In this document: piece after piece, positions 1-10,286 of the stretch
Layout: every line of letters starts with the position of its first letter
How positions within the stretch are numbered: the stretch's first letter is position 1
Assembly (NCBI GenBank): GCA_025890175.1
Contig: JANPYM010000014.1
Coordinates: 71,052 to 135,051, forward strand
Direction: 5' to 3'
Length of the DNA stretch: 64,000 nucleotides
Source: Ciborinia camelliae
Taxonomy: Eukaryota; Ascomycota; Leotiomycetes; Helotiales; Sclerotiniaceae
Notes under the pieces: model-generated
Databases searched by the model: none
What the model was told of the DNA's origin: nothing
What the model saw: only the letters and a program-made list of their open reading frames with translations
Made by a program: the position numbers and the translations under genes

Positions 1-390
1 TTTTTTTCTCCACTCCCCCCAAAAAAACAACGCACTTCCCCATTCCATTCCATCCCATCATCAAAAAACAAAAAAAAAACCTCACCTCAAAGCCTGTTCC
101 TTCGCCTTCACAATCACCTCCTCCCCAATCCCATGATCCTTGACGTAAAAAAATCCCGTGCCCAGAGCCGCCGCGCGCACTTCGGCCGCCAACGCTTGGC
201 GATCTTCTAACCTGGGCGAATCTATTTGAGAGAGGGAGATGATGGGGATTTCGGTCGTGGTGCAGGGGCGTGGGGGCGTGCTGAGCACACTCCGGTAGAC
301 GGGGCCGTAGGCTGTGCGGAGCTCGAGTTGGGTTGTCGTTGTTGTTGGAGGGGTGGGTGTGGAAGGGGAGGGAGAGGGAGAGGGAGACAT
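1..390 (-). CDS. 2-oxoglutarate/Fe(II) oxygenase, N-terminal part (truncated by window edge)
   Basis: The first exon of a minus-strand gene runs from the ATG at 390 to about 86, giving about 101 residues. It is followed by a GT donor (gtgag) at 85, and the intron runs off the window. After a Ser/Pro/Thr-rich leader, the segment with EIPIISLSQI, AAEVRAAALGTGFFYVKDHG and the following residues is typical of the DIOX_N domain. That domain precedes the Fe/2OG-binding half in isopenicillin N synthase-like oxygenases. The catalytic HxD...H and the RxS motif would lie in later exons and are not visible. An ATG further upstream at 504 is in frame, but its extra 38 residues look like translated 5' UTR, so I start at the MSPSPS methionine. 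Such enzymes hydroxylate or cyclise small molecules; the substrate cannot be told from this fragment. Confidence 0.75.
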
Positions 391-1978
391 AGTGAGGGGT
401 GTGGTTGGTAGGATAGAGAAAGAAAGATAAGGAAGGGTAAATAGGCAGGTAGTTGAAAAGCTTGATTTTGTCGATTTTGGGAAGTTGTAACTTGCAACTT
501 GCAACTTGCAGAGACGGTGAGGAGGATAAATAAGAAATATTTGTATATGTAGCTGTAGCTAAATTATGGTTAAATATACCCCGCCAACGGTCATATGCGA
601 GAGAGTGAATCGGTGGATCCCGATAGTGGAATTCCTCTTGATGTGGTGAATTCTTGGATGTTTTTTATATTTTTTTTTATGTGTATCCAAGATTCCAGTC
701 CAGGTGGGTGTTTTTAGGTGAATTAATGAGAGATTCAAGATATAATGATATCTCACTCCATATAGACAGTACTTGATGTTCTTACCTATTGTTGGCCAGT
801 TATGTTGGAGACATACCTACCTAGGTCGTGATAACAAAGTTTTGACCTAACCCCACCTCTCTTATCGGCACTCCTCACACGGACTTCACTCATCATCAAT
901 CCCTGCAACGATCAGATCAATCACAAGTCTCACAGTCTCAATAAAATCAATCAATCAATCAATCAATCAATCACGTGTAGGTAGAGTTACCTACTCACAC
1001 AACATAAAACGTTTCAACATCTGCATCTATCCATTCTGTGTATCACGGAATTTCCCTCTTTAAAATTTAAAAAAGTCCAACGGCTACTCGCATCTGCAGG
1101 ATATGTATGCAACAGCGATCTCACATCTCACATCTCACCTCTCACCTCTCACATGCCACCAAAATGTCAAAAAACCCTCGTTTTCTCGTGCATGACTCCT
1201 GGATGACAAGTTTGACAATGAGCTACACAAGGATGCAGGAATGTATGTATTTGGACTGGGCTTCTGGAATACCTTACATACTTTGTTGGATTTCTTGGAT
1301 GCGACGGAGTCGGAGTCTGTACTTTGTTCTTGGTATCATATCGCCATATCACAGATACCTCGCAGTGCCCAGAGTGGGGGCGTTTAACCTTCCCTTAACC
1401 TACCCAAGTTACATTCGATCTGGGGAGCGGAGAAGTCCAGCTGCACCATACAACCATACAACCATACATACTTCGTACATGACTCATGAGTTCTTCTTAT
1501 TGCTGCGAACCAATAGGTAGGTACTTTCTAGGGATATATTATTATTATCTTATTATTATTATTATTATTATTATGATTATTATTTTACACTGCATACCTA
1601 TTGATAGGTAACCTTATCTTTTTCCTTGACATTCTATGCAGGTACCTTTTCTTGGTTTGAGAAGGAGAGAGGTGGCTACTACCTATGTCATGTCGTGTGT
1701 ATCTTGTTGATGTACACTTATCTGGGATCTTGGGATGAATGGGGGATGCGGATTGGAGGGGGGGAGGTAGTGTAGTACCTACTAGATGGGGATCAGTGAA
1801 TCTATAAGTTAGTCCGGTAGATCACATACCGACCGTTTTTTTACTATTCGTTCCCACTACCAGGTTCTCTCTTCTTCTCTTTTCTCTTTTTCTTCCCTCT
1901 TCCTCTTCCCCATTAATATCAACATCAATACCGTTCTCTTTTCAATTAATCGCATTCGTTGCGCACTCAGTCTGTAAA
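391..1978. other. Intergenic region with microsatellites
   Basis: No convincing gene. It holds the 5' flanks of the minus-strand oxygenase and the plus-strand permease. There is an (AATC)n run at about 945-973, a TTA/TTATTA run at about 1537-1577 and scattered ACCTACCT-type blocks. The stretch 1855-1975 just before the permease is CT-rich (tcttcttctcttttctcttt), as is common in fungal promoters and 5' UTRs. Open frames here of up to about 137 codons have repetitive, non-protein-like composition. Confidence 0.7.
945..973. repeat. (AATC)n microsatellite
   Basis: About seven consecutive AATC tetranucleotides, seen directly. No coding context. Confidence 0.9.
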
Positions 1979-4233
1979 ATGATTTCTGACCTATTCGGCG
2001 TCCTACGTCAGAAATTACGAAATCCACATTTCGAAGCTAAAGGAACGGAAGATGTTCATGGCAAGGATAACTGGTTAGATAATGATGATATCAGACCTTT
2101 GAAGTTGGCGGATCGTACTTGGAATATTTGGACTTATCTTACTTTTTGGTTTTCTGCAAGTATGTTTGCGATACTTTGATCCTTTCATGCCTACTCTTAT
2201 TCGTTATATGTGTATGTCTTGATGAAGAATAAGATTGATGTTGATATGAATTGAACAGCTTCGACCGTTTCAACATGGTATGCTGCATCGAGTGCACAAG
2301 CTTTGGGCTTGAGTATGTGGGAATCGGTTTTATGTGCTTTTGGTGGTCAATGTTTGATTGCTATTGTCATCGTTTTCAATGGTAGATCGGGGGCTGTATA
2401 TCACATGTGAGTCTGAGTTTTTTTTTTGCTTTCGTTTCTTATATGTGAAATGTGTATTTCCAATAATCTTACTCTCCTCCAAACATACGACACTTTCGTG
2501 TTTTCACTTCGGATCAATGTCTTCAATTATTTCAATGCCTTGGGAAAATTACGGGGTTCCACCGCATCTTACCTGATGATAATGCTGACCAAACATCTAG
2601 TGGTTATCCTATTCTCAACAGGGCTGCATTTGGTGTCTTTGGAGCATGGTGGCCTACTTTCAATCGTGCTGTGATGGCCATTGTTTGGAATGGTGTCAAT
2701 GCTGTCCAAGGAGGTGAATGTATCTACGTCATGCTTCATACACTCAGTCCACGTGTTGCCAATTTCAAGAATGTCATGGGTGAACGTTCCGCTCTTGATT
2801 CTGGCGGTATGCTTGGGCTTGGAATCTTTTGGATTCTCACTTGTTGCTTCCTTGTCATTCCTGTCCCAAAAGTTAGTCTTGTTCAGTTCTATAGTCACGC
2901 CGACCACACTAACACCATGACAGATGAAAAGTCTTGTATACGTCAAACTTATCGTATTTATCATTTCCGCCATCGCTATGTGCGCCTGGACTTTGACTAT
3001 GGCTGGAGGAATTGGACCGGTTGCTCGTCAACCAGGTACAGTGAAAGGCGCAGAACGAACGTGGCTTATCGTACGATTTATACTTCTCGGTGCTGCGAAT
3101 TGTGCAACGTTTGCTTCTAATGCAGCCGATTTTCAACGTTATGCTCGCAAGCCCAATGATGTCATTTGGGGAAACTTGGTCGGATTTCCCATCTCTAATG
3201 TTCGTATCGTCCTTGACAAACACTTTTATCTATCATTGTGTCTCGCACTAACATACACAATAGTTAATCGTAGCAATCATCGGTAACTTGGTAAGTTCTT
3301 CAAGTCAAGTCCTCTTTGGAGAAATCATCTGGTCCCCCCTCACCTACCTCGATCGAATCCTCGTACGAACATACGATGCACCCACTCGAGCTGGCTGTTT
3401 CTTCATCGCCGCCTGCTTCGCCTATTCCGCAATCTTCTCTTCAATTTTCGAAAACTCAATTCCAGCTGGAAATGACATTGCTGCTCTCTGTAAGTCGACA
3501 CTACCCTCACCGTGACTGGGAGTCCAAGTCCAAGTCCCAGAAATACCCCTACCCAAGCCGCTGCTAATATCACAACCCCCCAGTCCCAAAATACATATCC
3601 ATCCGCACCGGCTTCTTCATCTGCGCCGTCGTCTCCATCATCATCCAACCCTGGTACCTGCTCAAATCCGCCATCATCTTCATCTCCTTCCTCGCGTCGT
3701 ATCAAATCTTCCTCTCGGCCATCACCGGCGTCCTCCTCTGCCACTACTACATGATCGCGCGCGGCTTCCTGCAGATCCCCGACCTCTACACCTCGGATCC
3801 CAAAGCCGCATACCATTACACCGGCGGGTGGAATTGGCGGGCCTATGCCGCGTACGTCATCGGCATCGTCCCGAATTTCTACGGCTTCCTTAATAATATG
3901 GGCGTGCGCGCGCCCCTGGGTGTCACGCGCGCGTACTATTTCGCATACCCCATTGGACTCTTGGTCAGCTTCTTGGTTTATTGGGCGCTTTGTTGGGCGT
4001 GGCCCGTGCAGGTTCAGTATCGCTTGGGCGAGTGGATGGAGGTTCAGGATTATGTGAGGGAGGAGGAGAGAGGGGAGAGGGAAGGAAGTGGCTGGGGAAG
4101 TGTGGTTAGTGTGGAGGAGGAAGCGAGGCCGCAGACCGGAGTGGTGGGTGAGAAGGGTAGTCCCGCGGTGCTGGGAGAGGATGTTGATCATGTGAGATAT
4201 CGCGGGCTCGAGACCACGGTGAGGGAGAAATAG
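1979..4233 (+). CDS. NCS1-family nucleobase/uridine/allantoin-type permease
   Basis: Six exons fit by eye: 1979-2159, 2259-2406, 2601-2871, 2924-3199, 3264-3489 and 3584-4233. All have GT-AG junctions and keep one frame, giving about 583 residues. The product is a polytopic membrane protein, and NCS1 members usually have 12 membrane segments. Recognisable stretches are ADRTWNIWTYLTFWFSA near residue 45, NRAAFGVFGAWWPTFNRAVM in exon 3, the SNAADFQRYARKPNDVIWGN loop in exon 4 and AGNDIAALFPKYISIRTGFF across the exon 5/6 join. These match the Fur4/Fui1/Dal4 group, plasma-membrane proton symporters for uracil, uridine, allantoin or related compounds. Substrate cannot be assigned by eye. The C-terminal 60 residues are a charged cytoplasmic tail rich in Glu and Arg. 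The exon 4 donor (gttcgt) is the weakest junction. Confidence 0.88.
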
Positions 4234-4518
4234 GTAGGAGGTTGGATTGGATTGCTGTACATATATATGTTTATTAGTGGATTCTGTTCAAGAGGTTGAT
4301 ATGTGAAACTTGAAACATGGGGTTAGGGGAGGGTTAGGGTTGATACATTACACTTTGAAACTTTGAAACTTGAAATATCCAGCCTGAGTTAGGCTGCCTG
4401 ATTCTATAATATTCCAATTATATTGTTGATATTTGTTTCGGTTTGAATTAGATACTGTAAAATAGGTATCTAATTGGATAATAGATTCACCAGATATAAA
4501 AATAGGCAGATAATTAGC

Positions 4519-4808
4519 AATTAACTATCAACTATTAACTATCAACTATTAACTATCAACTATTAACTATCAACTATTAACTATCAACTATTAACTATCA
4601 ACTATTAACTATCAACTATTAACTATCAACTATTAACTATCAACTATTAACTATCAACTATTAACTATCAACTATTAACTATCAACTATTAACTATCAAC
4701 TATTAACTATCAACTATTAACTATCAACTATTAACTATCAACTATTAACTATCAACTATTAACTATCAACTATTAATTATCAACTATTAACTATCAACTA
4801 TTAACCAT
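4519..4808. repeat. 14-bp minisatellite, about 20 copies
   Basis: The unit is aactatcaactatt, two near-identical 7-mers (aactatc, aactatt). It repeats with almost no change from about 4519 to 4808. Single substitutions appear only in the last copies (aattatc, aaccatc). The near-perfect identity implies recent expansion or homogenisation. Confidence 0.95.
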
Positions 4809-5043
4809 CAAGATACCTAGGTAGGTACCAAAATAGAATACATCATACATCAAACCCGATACCGATACCGAAATAAAAAATTTCATAACTATATCAATAG
4901 CAGTATAGCAGTATAGCAGTAGATATTTTAATACTCTATTGATAGGTACTCTGACTAGAGTCTAGAAGTCTCAATATAGAATTCTGTGATTAGATGATTA
5001 GAATACCTAGGGATAAAACTTTGAGCTTTAGATTTAGCTTGCA

Positions 5044-5230
5044 GATGGATGGATGGATGGATAGGTAGATAGATAGATAGATAGATAGGATTCTGGGATA
5101 TACTGTAGCGGGATGTTTTATCTTATCTTATCTTACCGTACCAACCTATGGAGAAGTATGGAGAAGTATGGATGGATGGATGGATGGATGTTTTGATCTA
5201 TTGTACCTACCTACCTACCTAGGTATCTAC
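5044..5230. repeat. Clustered tetranucleotide repeats (GGAT, GATA, ACCT)
   Basis: Separate short arrays in less than 200 bp: (GGAT)n at about 5046-5062, (GATA)n at about 5062-5090, (GGAT)n at about 5170-5190 and (ACCT)n at about 5205-5235. Confidence 0.85.
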
Positions 5231-6342
5231 CTACCTAATAACTTATATTGCCGGGCGTGTCAAGACGAAACGAAACGAATGAACCCATGGAATGAACTGT
5301 TTTTGGGGAATTCTTGGTTTAGATGGGATGGGATGGGATGAAATCAAGTGAAATGAAATGAAATGAATAGATGATGACCAGGATGCAGGAGACGCGCTGT
5401 GTCAGAGGGGTAACCTTTATGTAGCTAGCTAGCTACTTACAGCATGCATAACTTTATGCAAAAATATATTAATGGTGATTGATGCATAAGGTCAGTCAGT
5501 CATCCACCGTAGATCGAAACTTATAGATAGGTACCTACTAGACAAGGCTCTGGTTCAAACCCCTCTTCCCCCTCTCCCCTTTCCTATAGCATCAAAATCC
5601 ATTTCATCTATTTCACGTTATCCACACTACCAACTACCAATGTTAGATTATTATGTATTGCATAATAAATCATATCATATCATCTCCCCTCTGCCCCTCC
5701 CCCCTCCCCCTCCCCCTCCCCCCTCAAGCCTCTAACCCCTACAACCCAACCCGACCCAGTTCAGTTCAGGTTATCACAACATATCCTCCCAACATAACAT
5801 ATACCAACATGACATCACATCCCACATCCCACATTTCCCAGCACCCAGCACGCAACACCCATGGATGCTAAACCAACTAGGCGCCTCATCACTACACACT
5901 TATAACCTGAAAGCGTGCCACTCATCAACCCCCCCTTACCCCACCCAGACTATATATGTTTTTTGGGATCAAATAACCTGCAATGATTAGAAAACAAAAC
6001 AAAACAAAACCAAAGAAAACAAAACCAAAGAAAAGAAATAAAATAAAATGAAACGAAATATCTTCTTTTGTTGCACATCTAAATTTTAGTTTGATTGTGA
6101 GGGTGCGTGGGGGTTGTAGTTGTGGGTGCTTTGCTTTGAAGTAAGTTGCGGGGGGTATGAGGGGAGTTAAGATGCTTATGTATATGGATGCTGTGATCAT
6201 TTATTGTATCGTGATTATAGTATAGGTTTCGCCGGCTCTACTAACTTTGTCCGGTAACTGGTATATCCTCCGCAACGCCATGAAAATGTTATATGTAAGT
6301 GATGTGCTGGACCATAGGCTCGTATCTGGAACCTTTGTTCAT

Positions 6343-7371
6343 CTATGTAGGACTCACCCCACCATTTATCATCACTTTACTCTTCTTTCTTTTCGGTTTG
6401 CCTGATCCTGGAGTCCTGGGGCTCTTCTCTCCTTTGGTTCCTTTCTTTTGCATTCCCAGATCTGTTTTTAATGGTGTAGGAGCTGCGGGTTTACCGCTTA
6501 AACCAAAACCTGCTGGTTTAGATGTTGGTGGTACCATGAGCTTTTCCTTTTCCTTACGACCTGTTGTACTGAAATGGAAATCGCCTGGAGTCCCGGTAAT
6601 AGGATTTTCGTCCATATATTCATCACCATATTTAAGAGTGATATTGAGGGTTTCTTCGAGAAGATGATGTGCGAGGGCATTGTTTGATGTGCTGGAAGAG
6701 GTATTTTTGGCTTCAGTTGCGAGAGAATCGGGCATTGGCGTGTTTTCTTTAGAAGTTTGAGAGAAAGTGGAGGTAATGGTTTTTGTTCGTGGGGGAACTG
6801 GTGGCATATATCTATGACCGAGAGAGGGAGAGAAATTAGGTAGTTCGGAGACTTTCGAAATAGCATTTGTGAGCGAGGTAAAGATTGATAACTGTAGTGC
6901 CATTAGAGAAAGTAATTTTAGATTGAAGCAAAGTAAACATACCATTCTACTGCCCAAGATATCTGCGACAGTAGGAGCCATGTAGATATTCTCTCCCACC
7001 ACAAAATATGATGAATGGATTGTAATTTCGTCATCCTCAGGAGGTCTCTTTCTTCTTGTTTGTTTCCTAATCACCCATACTCCAGTGCCAGTACCCGGTC
7101 CCATCTCTGCAGGTTCTTGCGCAATTAAATATTCCATCCCAGACATAGTTTTGAGTCGTCCCTCGAATGCGCCACGGGTTCCCAGGAGATACCACATGTT
7201 TTGATTGTAGGTAGCTTGTGTTGTTAGGATAGCATTATTTGATGTTCGATCAAAAAATGGCGATTGAGCAAAATAATGAAGGACGGTGTTTTCATGAACC
7301 CCTCCATTCGAAGCAACCCATTGTGGATCTCTCCATTGTATCTCGTCGAGGGGGGGATCTTGCGATGCCAT
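6343..7371 (-). CDS. med6: Mediator complex subunit 6
   Basis: MED6 is a head-module subunit of the Mediator co-activator, which bridges transcription factors and RNA polymerase II in the nucleus. The N-terminal half carries the family signature: WRDPQW, then GGVHENTVLHYFAQSPFFDR (residues 24-43) and LLGTRGAFEGRLKTMSGMEY about 25 residues later. The next conserved block ends at VADILGSRM. The frame stays open from 7371 to 6343, but a 51-nt GT-AG segment at 6942-6892 has no stop and would encode a hydrophobic insert (VCLLCFNLKLL...). I read it as an in-frame intron, giving about 325 residues, in which ILGSRM is followed by LSIFTSLTNAISKVSELPNF. The C-terminal 130 residues are low-complexity and basic (KPKRKKSK near the end), as is usual in fungal MED6. 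Confidence 0.9.
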   Translation of the reverse strand: MASQDPPLDEIQWRDPQWVASNGGVHENTVLHYFAQSPFFDRTSNNAILTTQATYNQNMWYLLGTRGAFEGRLKTMSGMEYLIAQEPAEMGPGTGTGVWVIRKQTRRKRPPEDDEITIHSSYFVVGENIYMAPTVADILGSRMVCLLCFNLKLLSLMALQLSIFTSLTNAISKVSELPNFSPSLGHRYMPPVPPRTKTITSTFSQTSKENTPMPDSLATEAKNTSSSTSNNALAHHLLEETLNITLKYGDEYMDENPITGTPGDFHFSTTGRKEKEKLMVPPTSKPAGFGLSGKPAAPTPLKTDLGMQKKGTKGEKSPRTPGSGKPKRKKSKVMINGGVSPT

Positions 7372-8635
7372 GGTTACGATGCGACAGGACGGAGGTGGAT
7401 GATGGGTAGGTATATGAAAAGTAAGTGGTAGAACAATTCAAAAGTCGATGACTCGATTCAACTTAAGCATCGAAAATTGAAATGCCTGCCGTGTATGTGA
7501 AATTTTTAAATGGTTGCCGGCTGATGAGGACCGTACGGAAATATGCGTAGTGGAAGTATTTGATGGCAATGGCAATGGCAATGGAAATGGAAATGGAAAT
7601 GGAAATGGAAATGGAAATGGAAATGGAAATTGACTAACGGAATATACCGAGGAGCTGCAGTACTAGCGGCCGCTAGTGGAAGAACCTTGATGTCGATCAT
7701 TTGGCCTAGATTGATTACATGGTCAAGTCTCTCCATAGTAGATTGACCATTTGATAATCAATCATTAGGTAGGTATTCTCGAATCTAGGTAAAGTTGGTT
7801 GGGTTAGGAAAGCAGAGATATGTATTCTATTCAACTTAGGTGAATTTTGAGTACCAATTATGTTTGGCAATCTGGCTACTTCGGTTGGGTAGGTACCTAA
7901 GGTAAGGTAAAGTACGAAGTATACTCCGTATATATTAACTCAACAACGCCACGGGTGGTTTGGGAATCGAGGGATTTAGAGAGGCAATAAACTACTTATA
8001 GTAGCTACCTTATCTCCAATGGGCCTTACCTTGGTAAGCTACCTTTATAACCTTGGAAGTTGTAGATTCCGATTTCTTGTTATTATTTTAGTGAGACACA
8101 GACCAAAAACTACTTGGAAGTGCAAGTTATCAAGAACAGTTATCTTTGACAAGGGTAAAGTGCCCGTTCCAAGTTGTGAGGCTTGTTTATGCCTAGTTTC
8201 TGAGGCATCCACATATATGTATTTAGTCGAGAGGTTCCACCTCTCGAACACCTTAGCCTTCCTATATAACTGATAAGCCTTCTACTTGATCCCTTTCTCA
8301 CCGTTCAGGCTCTTGGTACTTTCTAAAGGCAGACTCCTAAGTGGGAACCTAAAGAGATAACTACTAGATAGGTATTTTATTGCCTCTCTAAATCCCTCTA
8401 ATGGTCATGGCAAGAAGGGAGGAGGAGTGCACTGAGTCAGTTTGGTTAGTGCTCTTTGGTAGTTCATACTGTAGCTAGATGGGTTTGTCCATTTCTTGCT
8501 TCAAATAAACTAGTCCGGTAAATATGTCATGATAGACGGCAAGTGAAAATCGAAAAATCTATATAACCCTTGCGTCATCTCCTCTCTATCAAGTATTGTC
8601 CTCATAAATACGAACTGAAGGACAATCCTTTCTCC
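7372..8635. other. Intergenic region
   Basis: This holds the 5' flank of MED6, an ATGGMA hexamer array at 7563-7630 and the promoter side of the next gene. Otherwise I see no coding or RNA gene. Confidence 0.65.
7563..7630. repeat. ATGGMA hexamer array, about 11 copies
   Basis: Three copies of ATGGCA are followed by about eight of ATGGAA, in perfect tandem. Confidence 0.95.
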
Positions 8636-9670
8636 ATGTCTTCCAACCAGAATATCTTGATGGGTGTTCCCCGCGAGATTCGAGACCATATCTTCTCATA
8701 TATGTTGATCTCGAACACTGGAATGATTACATATACTTGTACTCGTCTTGGGAGAACAGCTAGTGGTAAGATAATTCCGAGTATTTGATCTTCACGTTCC
8801 ATGCAATGTGTCAAATATTCTTAGCAAGCATTTTCTGACTGATTCATAGGAGATTTGATACTGTTACGGGATATCACAACAGTTAATCCACCAAGTCACT
8901 TGGGGTCAAATCGGGAGGAATTATTGGGCTTGAAGCCTGCAAAAGAGCCTCTAGAATACTTATCATTGCTCCTTACTTGTAAACAAATTAGTCAAGAATG
9001 CAGAGAAATGCTGTGTTCAAGAAATGCATTTTTTGGTTGGCCGTCTCTAAACTGGATTAGAAGAGAGACCTCTGCTTTGCGTGATATACGGCACATTATA
9101 TTTGACTGCGAATTTGCTTTTGGTAAATTTGATACAAATTATAGTAAAAAATTGTTGCAGAGTCAGGACCTCAAGACAGCTTTATCACCTTGTAAAGCGT
9201 GGTCTCGTGTCAACACGCTACAACGAATTACACTATTTTTTTCGATGTCCGCCGAAATTGATACGAGGTCACATAAACAGCACATTTTATCCGCAGAGTC
9301 GTTCCAGTTGTCTCGATCAATACCGATTCATTATCTCTATATGGGTATAGACTACCGCCTCGAGTCCATAGACTACTGCAAGTCCCTATTGAAACACATG
9401 GAAAGCTTAAAAACTTTCTTTTCTCAATCTCAATCTCATGTCAAACTCGACCTTCGTGTAGTAAGATTCGACGACCCTTCCAGAAATCTGGATTTGTCAC
9501 ACATAAAGAGGAACAACGCAATCGGCTTGATGAGGGAGCTACATGAGCACATCGGTGCGGACTTATGGATCAATGAAAGATTGTGTTATAAAGATGGAGT
9601 CGAAATGATCAAACCATTCCAAAATGAAGGAGTCGAAGAAAACAACTCAATTGTGGATTGGGAAGATTGA
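8636..9670 (+). CDS. F-box/2EXR-like fungal hypothetical protein
   Basis: Two exons: 8636-8765 and 8850-9670. The donor is gtaaga and the acceptor ttcatag; together they give about 316 residues. The start is the MSSNQN methionine, because the in-frame sequence upstream looks like UTR. MGVPREIRDHIFSYMLIS (about residues 9-26) and LSLLLTCKQISQECREMLCS after the splice match the pattern LPxEIRdxIy...LLxTCrqixxEarexly. That pattern is common in large fungal families with F-box-like or 2EXR/DUF7730 N-termini. No catalytic motif is visible. The C-terminus is acidic (EENNSIVDWED). Members of these families are usually of unknown function; a role as a substrate adaptor would be speculation. Confidence 0.72.
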
Positions 9671-10286
9671 ATTTCGAGTCGAGCTGGGAGATAACACGTG
9701 ATACTAGCGTAGTTGCCTGAGGCAACTGAGCCAGTGTACCTACCTACTACCTACCTAGTATTTAGCTATCGACTCGAGAACTAAATCCACATGCACGACA
9801 ATTCAAATTTAATTTAAAACTTCTTTCAGTTTTCTCTGGGCTATATTAAAAAAGTAGGACTGTTGTAATTCACTCTTGATATTAGAAGTTAGATACTGGA
9901 TCATATGATTGATCAACTCAAGTATATATGGTATAGAGGGTACTGATCTTTATAATCTCGAGGTAGAATCAATGCAATACATATCTCTTATTAATTCGAA
10001 TTGATAGTACTTTGAGGAATTGAGTGAAGATGAGTCTATAAATTGACTTGATGAATAATGTAATATTTTTTAGTTGCTTGCTTGGTGATTATTTTATTGA
10101 CAGTCCCCGGTGAGCTTTCCCCCCAGTATTCTCCCAAGGTGCCCCGCATTTGAGAAAGGTCGATGTCAAAAGACGGTGAACAATTTGGCAGAAAAAAGTT
10201 CCCGTCCAGAATCGCAAACTCACAAAAGAGTATAATCATCACATCAAATTGTCTACATTTCATCTGTGGATTGAAGAATACAAAAG
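9671..10286. other. Intergenic region
   Basis: AT-rich spacer between two plus-strand genes. It has a CACGTG E-box-like hexamer near 9695 and an ACCTACCT run near 9740. I see nothing else. Confidence 0.6.

Larger units (their letters stand above)
4234..6342. other. Intergenic, rich in micro- and minisatellites
   Basis: No gene seen. It contains a 14-bp minisatellite (4519-4808), GGAT/GATA/ACCT arrays (5044-5230), short GGGAT and AAATG runs near 5320-5365, a C/CT-rich block around 5685-5725 and an AAAAC/AAAGA-rich stretch near 5990-6050. Short open frames here are composed of these repeats. Confidence 0.75.

Noticed and set aside
82..504. Start of the oxygenase at the upstream ATG (504)
   Set aside because: The additional 38 residues are UTR-like; the next ATG at 390 precedes the family-like sequence.
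3403..4191. 262-codon antisense frame opposite the permease 3' end
   Set aside because: It overlaps a well-supported exon and has composition typical of an antisense shadow.
4318..4343. Telomere-like ttagggg / ttaggg motifs
   Set aside because: Only two imperfect units, internal to the window between genes; too little for an interstitial telomere claim.
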